A stretch of 64,000 nucleotides of DNA from Micropterix aruncella (lineage: Eukaryota > Arthropoda > Insecta > Lepidoptera > Micropterigidae): positions 18,255,721 to 18,319,720 of the forward strand of contig OX155955.1 of the NCBI GenBank assembly GCA_944548615.1, given 5' to 3'. Positions 12,240-23,767 of the stretch are shown piece by piece. Under the pieces are notes generated by a model. That model did no database searches, was not told where the DNA came from, and saw nothing but the letters and a program-made list of their open reading frames with translations. The first letter of the stretch is position 1; each line of letters begins with the position of its first letter. The position numbers and the translations under genes were made by a program.

Positions 12240-15200
12240 GTGAGTAATTCAAAGTCCATACTTTCACGAAATATAGTACTTCAATAACTGCTAATGTTTA
12301 TTCCAGCATCAGTAGTGATCGACAAGATGGAACTTTAAATCTACTTATCAACGGACGATTTGGAATATTAGAAACAAATAAATCAACAACAGACCACTCT
12401 ACTGATGAAGGAGAACCGCTGTTTCTTACTCCGTTGATAGAAGAAGGTCGAATAACAGAAGCTAAAAAGCTGGCTTATGTTGATAAGACCTCCTTCCTGG
12501 ATGTGAATAGCTACAGTGGGTACCTAACAGTCAATAAGTATTTTGGATCAAATCTTTGGTTTTGGTATGTTCCTGTACAAAGTGGAAGAGTAAACGAAAA
12601 TCCTTTACTGATATGGCTTCAGGGAGGTCCGGGTGATACGTCGTTGTTCGGATTGTTTAGAGAAATCGGACCATTCAAGGTTGATGAATCATCCCGAAAA
12701 CTGGAAGGTAAATAGTCTTATAAATATTGATTATTACAATCAACGCTCCATTGCATATGTAAACGTATAAAGTCAGTTATCATTGTCAACTATACCATTA
12801 ATTACAGCTAATCCATATTCGTGGCATCAAAATCACTCTATTATATTCATCGATAATCCGGTGGGCGTTGGATACAGTTTTACTAAGAATGATAGCGGTA
12901 TATCTCAAAGTTTAATTCAGGTAAGTGTATTTGTCGCCAAAATGAGCTAATCATTGTTAATAATCATTGAATTTTACAGGTTACTGAAAATCTCTACGAA
13001 TTCGTGAAGCAATTTCTACAACTATTTCCAGAATTGAAAAATGCACCTTTATATCTAACTGGAGAATCTTATGCCGGAAAATATATCCCATATCTAGCTT
13101 ATGAGATTAATAACAGAAATTTGGAGAAGGAGGATAAAATAAATTTGCAGGTACATAATAGAATAAAATGAAAATTTATTGCGTGAATTGCGCATTTACA
13201 AAGGTATGATATAAAATTTTAATTTGGTGTTTACAATTCCACCACGGCATTAATAATTTGTCCAGTTTTGGCTTAAATTTCTAAAATGATCTGGTTTTAT
13301 TGAAATTAATGTAACATATATAAATTTTCCGTTCGAATATATAATACTTTAAACTTCTAAATGAATTATCAGCTATAATATGATATTTTAGACATATATT
13401 CTAATATAAAAATCAATAGAATTAATGTAAAAAATGTAAAATCAAACACAGAGTAACCAAAAATTATTCCTAAAGTCATACAGTCAAGCTGTGAAATACA
13501 GGTAACGGCAGAAGAAATATTTAGAATTTTAATCTATACGTAATAAAATACATACAGCTAATCACAATCACAAAGTATTAGATCACAAAATATATTTGAA
13601 ACACACATCTTCGTTAAAATTAAAATAATAAATATCAATCTACACAATTTCTACGGTGTTTCAAAAATGTTTTAAAAAATATTTTACTTTGTAATAACAT
13701 GTGTCGAGCAGCAGACGATTTAAATCAGAATAAAAATATTTGTACTATTTTTATTTGTCATAAATGTCTCCGAAGTACGTATATTATACTCGATGGCTCA
13801 TTTAAATTCGGGGCTATTTCGATATATCTAATGCGATTGTGAGGGACCACCCCTCACTAGACTCCAATTGCTCGTAAGTGAGGAGTGGTATCATCAATGG
13901 GTTTTCTCCGCAGTGAAAGTCGTTCTTACTGAGGTTGAGATTGTTTATTGCAGAACGTAGTTGATGATTGCCAGATGTAACGCTTCGAATGGTAAGTCGC
14001 GGTGTATGTAGTGTGTGAGTGAAGATGATGATCGCGGCTGAGTAGTTGAAGATTGGTATCGCGGATACTGAATTGACTGCTCGATGATGATGATGCGAGG
14101 TATAAACGCGGTAGATGACTGCCAGATGATGATGATGTATGAGCGCGGTAGCGCGGTGTGGCTGACTGGCCAGAGGATGATAAATAATTGATCGAATGTA
14201 TGGGCTTCTTATACGGTACTAAATGATGCAATGCCGTAGGCGTGGGGGAAGTGAGTGTGTCCGATTGAATCGATCAGGAGAAATAGATATGAGTCACCGG
14301 CTGTGTCTGCATTAATTACCGAAATTAGATGGAATTTAATTGCTGTTGACACGTGTAGAATTGAGTGTGTTTGCGGTATGGATTTCTATAGAATCTTTAT
14401 ATTTTGTTGACTCGATATGTAGGGCGAAGTACCTACACGATCTAGGCGAATAAATAAGGGTTCTGTTGGGGTGTCGGGATTACGATGGTCTTAGTATCGC
14501 GATAAATACCCAATGCGCTTTCGCATAAAGGTTATTATTTCCATTAATGCGATGTATGGTAGTATTTTTAAGTATCTCCAAAGAGGGTTGTTTCTTTGGA
14601 AAATATCAGTAGTGATTCTAACACATCTTTTCTGTGGAAAAAAAATTTAGTTACTAGAATCGATGCTGCTACCACCAGTGATCCCATATTAAATCAAGAA
14701 TAAGCGCATGAATAATATACAGTTATCGCTGTCCTCTGGTATTGGCATCTTTAATAATTGCAAAGCGACAACATAGGATAATTTGTTTTATGGTGGTAAT
14801 TTGTGATAAAGTGGGTAATTTGGACTTTCTGTGATGTAATTGTTTTTTCTTAATATATAAAATATTGGAATGAATATTGAAATATTGAAGTATGAAATAT
14901 TGAAATATGAAGAATGAAATATTGGGGGGCATTTCCTTGATAAGGATGGCTGACTTAAAGGAAAAAGGAGATGTTTTTTTTTCAGTAAGCCTTTGAGCCG
15001 ACACATCATCACCATTCGGAGACAGCACGAAAGAAGAGAGGTAAACTGAAACTTTTCAGTGAGGCTTTGAATAAGCGGATAATTAAATGACTTGTAAATT
15101 CTTAGCTGTGTTTAATAAAAACTCAAACAACAGGTACGGAATCATAACAATACGAAATCCTAATTTCATAATGAGCGTAATTTACGATGTGTAAACCGTG

Positions 15201-18200
15201 AATAAACAGCTGGAAAGAGAGAAAGGGAAAGGTGTGCGGGAGTCGAGGCTGGATTTGGCTGAACGGGGAGGGATATACGTAGCTAGGTAAAATATTAAAA
15301 CTTTTACTGGAAAGATTCTACATTTTTACACCACAACTTTAACTTTTGAAGACCAGGCTATTAGAGATGTCAAACTTTGAATATGCCTAAAACGGGTTGT
15401 TTATTGTTACAAGCACCACCGTTACAATAATGTAATGCATAAATAAAGTTGTGTTATCGCTATAAGTTGCAATTATTGAATTGCCGCTTTTATTGCCTCG
15501 TGTAAAATTTTAAAATTATATCTTGCAATAGTGTGACTTTTAAGGACGACATTACTCTGTCGTAATATGTAAAAATACTGTTTTAAAAATCTATAATGTT
15601 AACTGTGGCATAGATGTGTTGAATCATTTAAATTTTAATATAAAATTTATTATAAATATAGCAAATTGAAAAATATGAGAAAAAAATATACGTGTCGTCA
15701 TCGTCTTATTTCCATGCTGCCCGAAATGGCTTTAGTCCTCCAAAATCGCCTTATCTGCCATGAGTCGAGATTTGACCTTGCACCGAAACCAATTTATTTA
15801 GTAATTCAATATATTAACGATTATGAAGAAATAACATTCGTGTAAATATATGATTAAATATTGCATTTTTCTTCCACAGGGACTGGCAATAGGAAATGGC
15901 TTCATAGATCCACCAAGCGTAGTCAGCCTCAGTAGAATTGCTTCTTGCCACGGACTCGTCGACGACAAAGGAGCAAAATATCTTAAAGATAAAGAAGATC
16001 GAGTAAGGGAATTCCTCAGAGTGGGAAATATCACGAGCGCTATTGAGGTAACTAAACATTTTGATCACTTATCTGGTCTTTAGAAATTTAGAGAGTTTAA
16101 TAAGCCAAACAGCGATGCGATCTGTAGAGGAGAAACCACGCGGCTTTCGGATAGAGAGTTTCGACGGAAAAGTGAGTGATCGTAAAATCACGATTACGAC
16201 GGTTCGTGGCTAAGTGACGTTGTGCGCACGATAGTGGATAAACGTATAGTTTCTACGATTAAATAAGATAGACTTAAGATAGTTCTCTTGTTCGGTTGCT
16301 ACAATGGTAAAACTGAAAAGTATCCAACCTTGAATTATCCCGTACGCAGTAGTATCTTTAAGGCAGCACCACTATGCATAGTGGAAGGAGATAGCGTAAT
16401 GCGTATGCTTGATTTTTTTTCTCCGCGTACCAGTGTGCCTGTCATTGCCTGCTGGCCGCTAAGTGAGGTGCTGTTATAAGTGTTCATCGGATTTTGATTT
16501 CTCTGAGAAGCAAAATTAAGGTGATGCTAACTGTGTTCTTTGATATCTGGAGAGTTTTGTATCACGAATAGTCACCGAAAGGACACACAGTGACTAAATA
16601 ATACTATCAAGAAGTACTCCGCCGACTCCGCGAAGCAGTTCAGCGAAAAAGATGAGACATCTGGACGACGACAAACTGTCAGTTGTATCATGACAATGCT
16701 ATATCTCATTCATCGCACCGGATTCACCCTTCCTTGGCGAGATATGGAGTTTCAGTTGTTCACCAACCTCCGTACTGTCCAGACATGACAGTAAAAAATT
16801 AAAAACACATTTGAAAAGATTTCGCTATCAGAGTAGAGAAGAGATAATGCAGAATGTGAAGGTGGAGTTAAACACAATTCCAAAAGAGGCCTACCAGATG
16901 TGTTTTTTTTTCGGTAGTGGAAGGAACGGTGGGATAAGTGTGTCGAGGCACAAGGGGCCTACTCTGAAGGGGATTAGGGTCCCAATCTCGCCATGTAAAT
17001 AATATATTTTCCCGGCCAAAGGATGTGAATTATATCATTTGAAGCTTTATTTTCTGTCATCATGGTCACAGAGCCGCTAGTTTGCGAACCACATGGAGAG
17101 ATATGATAGTGATTTAGTTACATCAGTACTTGTCGTAAGAAAACAGCCGCAAAAGGTAAGCCCCGGCAGAAGGTGACTAAATGAAAATATACATTCAGAC
17201 GTGGGAACAAAAACACTCCTAGTTTCAAACGCTGTCACGAACATACACGTGATTTTCATAAATTCCAGGTAACAAACAGAACATATCAGAAATCTACTTA
17301 CCGGTAAAAATCACGGATCAAATGCTGTTTATATCAACAAAACCGGTTCACAATAACAACAAAACTGGTTCATGTTATTTAAACATTTTCAAATAGAGTG
17401 ATGAATTATAAATAGGATAAACACGAATTTACCGCGTGAAGTTTGTAGCACCCGACGTTGCAGCTGCTGTTGTCTAGGGTAGACGACGGCTGCAACGTCG
17501 CCGAAGCGTCGGGTGCTACAAACGTCACGCGGTTAATTCGTTTTTATCCTATTTATAATGTCAAACAACCGTGATAGTCTTCGATTTCATATTAGAGTGA
17601 TGAATATCATTATATTACACAACATTCACTTTTCTCTCGCGTTTTATCCTACAAAAGCCGACTACTCTTAATATATTTTTTGGGAACTAGACGATAGTTT
17701 TTCCCGATGTTTCGGCAATGTTACATTCGCTCTTCAAGGGGCAATAAGAGTGCGACTGTCGCGGATGCTGCGTTCTGGTAGTCTGTACCTCTGTTACGTG
17801 CCGACGCTGCATGCCGGCACGCGGTAACAATTTGCTTTCTATCAATTAAAATATCAATACCGTAGTGTTCAACTTACCATTTTTCTACAACCAACTACAA
17901 TTGACACGAAACTGAAGGGGGGAAGGGGGGGGGGGGGAGAAAAGCTTGACGTCACTCATCAACATAAAGACCGTTAACCCAATAAAATGACTACCATGTA
18001 AAAATTGAGACAATAAGATTATTTCAATTATTGAATTGCTGTTTGAATAATTGACAAATTACGACAGGGTATTACAGGGATAATGGAGTTTTATGAAATA
18101 TCCGTTATTTTGACAGAAATGAAATCGCATTATCGGTATTGCTAGAACGAAAATTTCTTTTATTCTGACCAACAAGTAAATCTATTTTACAAGGAACAAA

Positions 18201-21200
18201 AAACACGACTGCTGTTATAAAAAAGTGAGCTACTGTATTTATATTAATTTTTATAACGTTTTTTTAAAGAAATATTTGTGGGTTATTTTTCGGAATGTAC
18301 TATAATAAGTTGTACGTTTTTTTGTCTTATGCAATTAAATAATCGCAATGAATGGGTGGTTTATTAAAGTAATATCGCACCGTGTATTTAATATTTTTTG
18401 TGTCCCTTTTGGGTGCTAAAAATTGTTTCAATTGCCATCTATATTTCCAGGAATGGAAGTATTACTTCACCAATTTCATGGAGCAAACAAAACTGCAAAA
18501 CATTTACAACTATGCCGACGACAAGTTCGAAGGCATGTACGAGACTGAAACTTGGGCCAGCTTCATAAGAGAAGCATCTATAAAGAAACATTTGCACGTG
18601 GGAAATATTGTGTGGAACAGACAAGCTGAAAACGTTAGATCGTCGTTGGAGAATGAACTTTTCACAAGCGCAAAGGAATTACTTGAAAAATTACTGGATT
18701 ACGACTACAAGATCATGGTGTTTAGGTAATTTTAAAATAATAAACTCTGCAATAGATTGCATATAACCATTATAATACTTGAAAATTAAATAATGTATAT
18801 ACTTTCAGTGGTAACCTTGACATGATGATACCGTATCAGCTGTCAGTCGAGCTTTACAAGAGTTTGAATTGGAAAGGAAGCGATTCGTATTTAAAAGCAA
18901 CGAGGCTGCATTGGATTTCCAAAAAAGTATTAGCCGGGTACGCAATATAATGTTAAAGTATTACACTATAAAGTATTTCATACAAATATAAAGTATTTTA
19001 TAATTACTCCATTTAATTAAAAAAAATAATATTTTATACGTCATTTAGCTTTCAATATTCCAATATTTTTATTTTTACTTTTTTTTCTAAAATTATCCAA
19101 TACAAAAAAAGATTTTGGTAAAAACAAAACTATATATCGTCGCCTTACTGGGTAACTATAACTTGATAACTCGAATTTATTATTTCTGAGGTTTTAATTT
19201 CAACTTTTAAAGTTTCAACTCGTCCACAACTTTTGATCTGTGGAAACTAATAGGTTGACCTAAATACTAACATTAACCTAGATAAGTGGAGATATGGAGA
19301 TTTTGCTCTACGATAGCAGACAGTGCTGCGAACTTTCAGCTAGATAAGTCTACATATTGATTTTTAAGTATTATAATTGGAGCTGACTTTCAACTTATCA
19401 ATCGCCGTTAACTCCTAAAGGTTCGGGAATTTCAGTTATCTGGTTTTAAGGGAATATATTCATATTTTTACATCTTCTGGCATAATTATCTCAAAAATGC
19501 CAATTTTCTAGTTATTAAGTTATAATTGTAAAGCTACGATATAATAATATTTTTACAACTTTTTTTTTCGCGAAGCAGATAAGGCCTTATTTTGTGTGGA
19601 TTTTATTACCCCACTATGACGCAGTGACTTCACTTTTATTTTAATTGTTCTTTCATTCATTCCGATTGCCCATTTATTTAAAAAAAAGTTAAATATGTAA
19701 ATATATAAATAAATAACTAATACTAATATAAGAATGCAAATACAAAAACAAATAAATTGACCAATAAATTAAGTAGGTTAAACCCCATAAATTTATAAAT
19801 CAAAATATTTAGTATAATGTTATTAATTTATTTTAAACATAATCAACTAAATGTATTTATTGTCAAGTCTCGAGTAACAAATATGTCAAATATGGCCTGT
19901 CAGGATGTGAGTCATCATTTTCTTCGCAATGACCTCTACTTTTCGTCATGAGCCTCTTGATAATATATTTTTTCAGAGTCAATCTGCTGATTTTACTCTG
20001 CTCTTTAGCCTTCACCAAGGAAGAGCAGAAGTCAATCAAGGAATTTGTTGTTATCGTTTATTCTCCATAGCAAGCTATCACTGTATTTGAAATTAAATGA
20101 TTTACTAAAATAATTTCCCTGAAGTTTCGACATCAAAGGCCTAATGTCATCTATCGCAAGTCCAGCAGAACGCGGCGCAATAATCAGATTGAAATTGTGC
20201 TTTCCGGTGCAGCGGATGATTTTAACAACATTGGAGAGAATTTCCCTTGGCGCTCTGTTCGGCTGCTAACTCTGATTTCCTGTCTATAACGAGACGGTGG
20301 CAATCACGAGATGGCGTATTTTTTCCCTGTATACGTTACCCGATAGAGTACGTGGTATGATTCCCGATACAGTATGTGGCAGTTAATGGTTCCTGTGCAG
20401 TTTGGCCACTAAGAGCCGCTTGTAATTTGGGCCGGTTCAAATCACGGTTCGCCCCCATCCGATAGCCTCCTAGTAGAGGGTCGATCATGGAAAGGAATCT
20501 GTTGCCCCTGTCACGGCAGGGGAACAGTTCCTCCGGAGGGAGACCTTCGGGCGCTGCTGGACGGTTTGAGTATCTTGCGGGGACAGCCAATCGACTGTGC
20601 GCGCCGGCGCATACATAGCCGGTGGTGGGGAGGGGGGGGGGGGGCTGGAAATGTTACATATTTTCTAAGTAGCTGGGATGGGATGGCTTCGGACCTGTAA
20701 CCAGACGGGAGGATGGAAAAATCCGATAAAATCTGGCAGTAAGGGCTTGAGGGCTGCCCGCTGGTGTCACTTCCCAGTGCCCCTCGCGGTAAGGCGTTAG
20801 ACTCTCACGGGCATGTTGGCTTAGTTAAGCGGTGGACTATGTCGTCACCTAGTCTGTACGTTCACCCCACCGTTGAAAGAACGATCAATATCTTCCTGGG
20901 GTGGAGGGTTTTACTATTCTAGGTGACAATTCCATAGTACGTGAGATGTCGTATAATATAAACGTTTGAAATAATTAAAATGAATTTAATTAATAGTTAT
21001 AATGTTTAGTTATATTGTTAATTTAATATTATAAATGTATTTTATGATTCCATTAATTTAATAAAAGACTCGATCATACCTAGCCTATCTCCTACTTCTT
21101 AAGAATTCACTAACTGCCATCCTAATATACTGTATGATTATTTTATTATAACATACTATTGTATTATATCATATTATGTATAATAAATATTATTATCCAA

Positions 21201-21676
21201 ATACTCATACTTATATTTTGCTCTATCCAAATAACCTTATTAACAACTTAATGAATTATTACTATTCTTACCTTTGTAATATTATTAACTTTATTATATT
21301 TTTTTCTACTATCAACGTGTTCGTGATATTTCTGTTAATTTGTACTGCAAGCATTGCAAACTATTCATAGTATAGTAAATTTGTTTTCTTTGAATATGTT
21401 TTAAAAATACTAGTATCATATATTTACTATCTGTAAGTTTGCTATAAAATAAAATAAATTATATACCTACCTAATATTTATAATCGATGTAGTATTAATA
21501 CATAAATATATTTCAGGTATATAACAAGTGCAAATAACTTTGTCGAAGTTATGATCAGAAACGCGGGACACATGGCGCCAGCTGATCAACCACGGGTTTC
21601 CCAAATCCTTATGGTGGATTTCACACGAGGCCGTCTTTTCAATATGACCGAAGAGGATTTATTCATCTCTGATTGA
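12193..21676 (+). CDS. Serine carboxypeptidase (CPVL-like), eight exons
   Basis: The predicted enzyme is a peptidase family S10 serine carboxypeptidase, which removes C-terminal residues in the secretory or lysosomal compartment. Exons 12193-12239, 12307-12707, 12808-12920, 12980-13150, 15880-16047, 18451-18725, 18809-18937 and 21517-21676 join in frame with GT-AG borders to 487 codons plus TGA, close to the usual CPVL size. An N-terminal hydrophobic stretch ([13 protein letters not shown]) is a signal peptide. WLQGGPG is the oxyanion region; GESYAGK holds Ser217, [10 protein letters not shown] holds Asp396 and NAGHMAP holds His453. All three triad residues are present, so it should be active. 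A pyrimidine tract plus AG at 12165 hints at an upstream untranslated exon. Insect relatives include venom and gut carboxypeptidases; which role applies is unknown. Confidence 0.93.
12307..12707 (+). CDS. Carboxypeptidase exon 2
   Basis: Acceptor TTCCAG, donor GTAAAT. Encodes the mature N-terminus, the [20 protein letters not shown] strand region typical of S10 enzymes, and the WLQGGPG oxyanion motif followed by EIGPF. Confidence 0.93.
12808..12920 (+). CDS. Carboxypeptidase exon 3
   Basis: Acceptor TTACAG, donor GTAAGT. Encodes [24 protein letters not shown] sequence, where family members have the highly conserved [10 protein letters not shown] block. Confidence 0.93.
12980..13150 (+). CDS. 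Carboxypeptidase exon 4 (nucleophile Ser)
   Basis: Acceptor TTACAG, donor GTACAT; 57 codons in phase 0. Contains [15 protein letters not shown], the nucleophilic-elbow motif with Ser217. Confidence 0.95.
13151..15879. other. Carboxypeptidase intron 4
   Basis: A 2.7-kb intron. Around 13920-14230 it holds a degenerate GATGATGATG / GCGCGGTA-type short repeat that also leaves a spurious 101-codon frame on the minus strand. The remainder is AT-rich with no recognised gene. Confidence 0.6.
13920..14235. repeat. Degenerate GATGATG-rich repeat
   Basis: GATGATGAT and GCGCGGT or CGCGGTA words recur at 20-45 bp spacing. No regular unit length is evident, so this is cryptic simplicity rather than a clean minisatellite. 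Confidence 0.45.
15880..16047 (+). CDS. Carboxypeptidase exon 5
   Basis: Acceptor TTCCACAG, donor GTAACT; 56 codons in phase 0. Encodes [11 protein letters not shown], a strongly conserved S10 block (GxAIGNG). Confidence 0.95.
16497..16985 (+). pseudogene. Mariner transposase relic (3), in intron 5
   Basis: Conceptual pieces follow the mariner order: [33 protein letters not shown] (second catalytic region), PPYCPDMT, then [19 protein letters not shown] and CFF/W-G end residues. A stop within the first piece, frameshifts and a truncated end show it is inactive. It lies in sense orientation inside carboxypeptidase intron 5 (16048-18450). Confidence 0.8.
17394..17605. mobile_element. Palindromic element with 13-bp flanking repeat (copy 1)
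   Basis: TAGAGTGATGAAT at 17394-17406 and 17593-17605 looks like a target-site duplication around a 186-bp element. Inside, arms containing GTAGCACCCGACG and its complement CGTCGGGTGCTAC pair around a centre near 17475. The right end carries TTATAATGTCAAACAACC, shared with copies at 31163-31736 and (inverted) 39250-39435. A GAAGCGTC motif sits where other copies have GAAACGTC. Confidence 0.75.
17922..17938 (+). repeat. G-tract
   Basis: GGGG-A-A-G13-type run in intron 5. It could form a quadruplex but is short and isolated. Confidence 0.5.
18185..18335 (+). repeat. Family D partial copy
   Basis: AAAAAACACGACTGCTGTTATA with GAGCTACTGTATTTAT and AATATT...GGTTATTT parallels 8975-9080. It sits in intron 5, close to exon 6. 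Confidence 0.45.
18451..18725 (+). CDS. Carboxypeptidase exon 6
   Basis: Acceptor TTTCCAG, donor GTAATT; 91 codons plus two bases. Encodes [15 protein letters not shown] and the [11 protein letters not shown] strand that precedes the catalytic Asp motif. Confidence 0.93.
18809..18937 (+). CDS. Carboxypeptidase exon 7 (catalytic Asp)
   Basis: Acceptor CTTTCAG, donor GTACGC; 129 nt. Encodes [18 protein letters not shown] with Asp396. A 129-nt copy with the same splice borders occurs alone at 30982-31110. Confidence 0.95.
18938..21516. other. Carboxypeptidase intron 7
   Basis: A 2.6-kb intron. 20050-20170 resembles 32040-32165, next to the orphan exon copy. 20171-20990 is GC-rich repeat family A. 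The 3' part (20990-21516) is AT-rich without features. Confidence 0.6.
20190..20990 (-). repeat. GC-rich dispersed repeat family A, copy 1
   Basis: Family A copies are conspicuously GC-richer than the host DNA. Shared blocks include GGACGGT...GCGCA...GCGGCG.AAGCCAATCGA, TACCGCGA/TCGCGGTAAGGCGTTA and a GGGTGACGGGTTCGCCC-type end. This copy is inverted, inside intron 7, and carries a G-run at 20617-20643. It belongs to the more divergent half of the family with 27836, 57590, 58495 and 61530. Confidence 0.6.
21517..21676 (+). CDS. Carboxypeptidase exon 8 (catalytic His, stop)
   Basis: Acceptor TTTCAG. Encodes [20 protein letters not shown] with His453, a C-terminal tail ending in TEEDLFISD, and stop TGA. 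Confidence 0.95.
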
Positions 21677-21796
21677 GATACGAAATAATTTGTTGTTATT
21701 TGATGGAAATGTGATATTATTGTATGATGCGTTTTTACTTTTCTATTAAATAGAACGTAGCTTATATCTGTTTTATATTTCAGAATGTGGATATGC

Positions 21797-21802
21797 AATA
21801 AA
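21797..21802 (+). terminator. Likely polyadenylation signal
   Basis: AATAAA about 120 bases after the carboxypeptidase stop codon, just before LINE-derived DNA begins. Confidence 0.55.
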
Positions 21803-21824
21803 ACAAAACACTTATTTAAAGAGC

Positions 21825-22160
21825 GACCACTTATTTAAAGAGTTCCGAGTCCTAGACATACGCCAATTATATGTAAAAGTATCGACAATATTTTATTACA
21901 CCCACACAGAACGGCATATGATTAAATCTCATACTATCAGAACACGCGCAGTTACAGCCATGCAACATGATGTTCCCCTTATGAAAACTAAATTCGCCCA
22001 ACGACATTTTTCTTTTCTAGCTGTCCGACTACACAATAGAATACATTCGGAATTAAAAGTGAAGTTAGATACCATACGAGGAAGAAAAATTATGACGGAA
22101 TGGTTGATTGAGCTAGGAAGAAACGAAACGGAGAAATTAGTTAATTATAGTGCTGTATAA
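21825..22160 (+). pseudogene. CR1-like LINE ORF2 C-terminus, 5'-truncated
   Basis: The frame encodes FKEFRVLDIRQLYVKV and, later, KFAQRHFSFLAVRLHNR, collinear with the C-terminus of the 23768-26713 ORF2 (FMVLDARQLYVRQV, FGQRHYIYLAKKLHN). It is a separate, diverged subfamily copy that ends in a stop at 22158-22160 and a TATATGTG-rich tail. The second CR1 copy begins in that tail. Confidence 0.75.
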
Positions 22161-22194
22161 GAATACCAAACTACATAAAATTACTACTTTTATG

Positions 22195-22280
22195 TATCTG
22201 TATAGATTATATGTATAAATGTATATGTATATATGTGTATGTATATGTGTAGATGTATATGTTTATATGTGTATGGATTA
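22195..22280 (+). repeat. (TATGTA)n-like simple sequence
   Basis: Irregular TATATGTG/TATGTATA repeats form the tail of the preceding LINE fragment. The next LINE's ORF1 reads in frame out of this tract. Confidence 0.7.
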
Positions 22281-23246
22281 TTTCATAATGGATGCATGAC
22301 AGCAAGAAAGATTAATAAAGTTGGCATGAAATCATGGAAATGTGGGGATTGCATGGAAAAGCCGAATAACGAGCATTTATCACCTTTACCGCTAACCGTC
22401 GCGGCAACAAACCAATGCAGCAGCGACTCGAATATATCTATTCGATCCTTCGCGTCAACGAAACACAACACCAGTTATATAACCAAGGACTTTCTAGAGA
22501 AAAAACTGGACGAGATGAAAACCAATATTGCGGGGTTAATAGAGGATAGAACACTCCAAAAATACTCAGAAATTACGGCGCAGAATAAAGAAATACTCGA
22601 AGCAATTAGCATGATATCTGGAAAATATGATGAGCTGTCAAAGAGGATGAAGGTGGTCGAAGAGCAATGTCATACTTTCAAAAAGGTTGTGGAAAAAAAT
22701 GCTGCGTTGTCTGAACGTGTCTCGTTCCTGGAAGAAAAACTGGATAAGATGGAACACGATGGAAACAATATGGACATTGAGATCCGTGGAATACCACACG
22801 AACCGAAGGAAAATCTATCTAATATGGTTGCAGTAATTAACGATGTCATCCAAAGTACGGTTGAAATGAAGCAAGTTACGAGTGTAAGCCGCAAAACGAC
22901 AAATCAAGGAAACAGAAACCCGGCACCGGTCATCGTAAAATTCTCATCTGAACAATGTCGTGATAATTTCCTGAAACATGTTAAAGTGTTCAATCAAAAA
23001 TTTAAAACTGTTTCGTCGAAATTGAACACTTCCCACCTGCAACTCTCTGGAGAAATAAAACCCATATATATTTCCGAGCATTTAACCCAACGAACGAAAT
23101 TTATTTACGCCATTACCCGGAAATTTGCTAAGGAGAACGGCTTCGCTTATGTCTGGTGTAAGAGTGGAAAGATTTTTCTGAAAAAACAAGAGAACGCTAG
23201 AACATTTCGTGTCAGAAACGAGGCAATGCTTTCTCAACTCTGCTAA
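22233..23246 (+). CDS. LINE ORF1 protein, 5'-truncated (zinc finger remnant, coiled coil, FP-like)
   Basis: Chaperone/RNA-binding protein of the retrotransposon particle. The first 17 or so residues (MCMYMCRCICLYVY...) come from simple-repeat DNA and are not genuine. HNGCM and WKCGDCM near residues 19-40 are the remains of a PHD-like finger. A long coiled coil occupies about residues 85-175. IEIRGIPHEPKENL near 185 starts the RRM/FP-like domain seen in CR1/L2 ORF1s. Stop at 23244-23246. Confidence 0.8.
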   Translation: MCMYMCRCICLYVYGLFHNGCMTARKINKVGMKSWKCGDCMEKPNNEHLSPLPLTVAATNQCSSDSNISIRSFASTKHNTSYITKDFLEKKLDEMKTNIAGLIEDRTLQKYSEITAQNKEILEAISMISGKYDELSKRMKVVEEQCHTFKKVVEKNAALSERVSFLEEKLDKMEHDGNNMDIEIRGIPHEPKENLSNMVAVINDVIQSTVEMKQVTSVSRKTTNQGNRNPAPVIVKFSSEQCRDNFLKHVKVFNQKFKTVSSKLNTSHLQLSGEIKPIYISEHLTQRTKFIYAITRKFAKENGFAYVWCKSGKIFLKKQENARTFRVRNEAMLSQLC

Positions 23247-23767
23247 AATATTCCACTCTATAATAAAATCGCATCTGGAATTCCAGAACACCCATAAAAA
23301 AGACATGCAATCTAACCTCTATATCGACTTCACAAGTAAACAAACTTCATTTATTCTTATACTAACTATTTCTAAATGTAATATCTATAACAAAACTAAT
23401 ATAAAAAAACTAGAATATTCTATGATATATTGCTATTTCCGATATAATCAAAATATATTATCTTCTATTAACTTAGTATTAGACCGCCCCTTTTCAAATA
23501 ATAATAATATAATATATTCGTACTATTATGCAATAATATTGTCATGTACCGCAAAATACAACGTGAAAAACGCAACATACTCTCTTATCCAAGTACACGC
23601 ACACCATAAAAAGACTCAGTGCATGCACGAAGACTTATGCCGCTCTCACTTAACAGTATGTCAACAAAAACTAAATAATAGAATAGAGCAGCCGCTGCGA
23701 TACCATGTATCATTCCCGCTAAGCAAATATCTCAACGGGCTCGAATATTTGTGAGAACATCGATGAG
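23247..23767 (+). other. Inter-ORF segment of the LINE
   Basis: About 520 bp separate ORF1 and ORF2. A different frame (23209-23754) stays open for 181 codons across it and overlaps the ORF1 end, but it has biased, AT-driven composition and no recognised domain. Confidence 0.5.

Noticed and set aside
13926..14231. Ser-rich 101-codon minus-strand frame in intron 4
   Set aside because: Generated by GATGATG-type simple repeats inside an intron of a well-supported gene.
20611..20645. G-quadruplex as a regulatory element
   Set aside because: A single long G-run in a decayed repeat within an intron; no other support.
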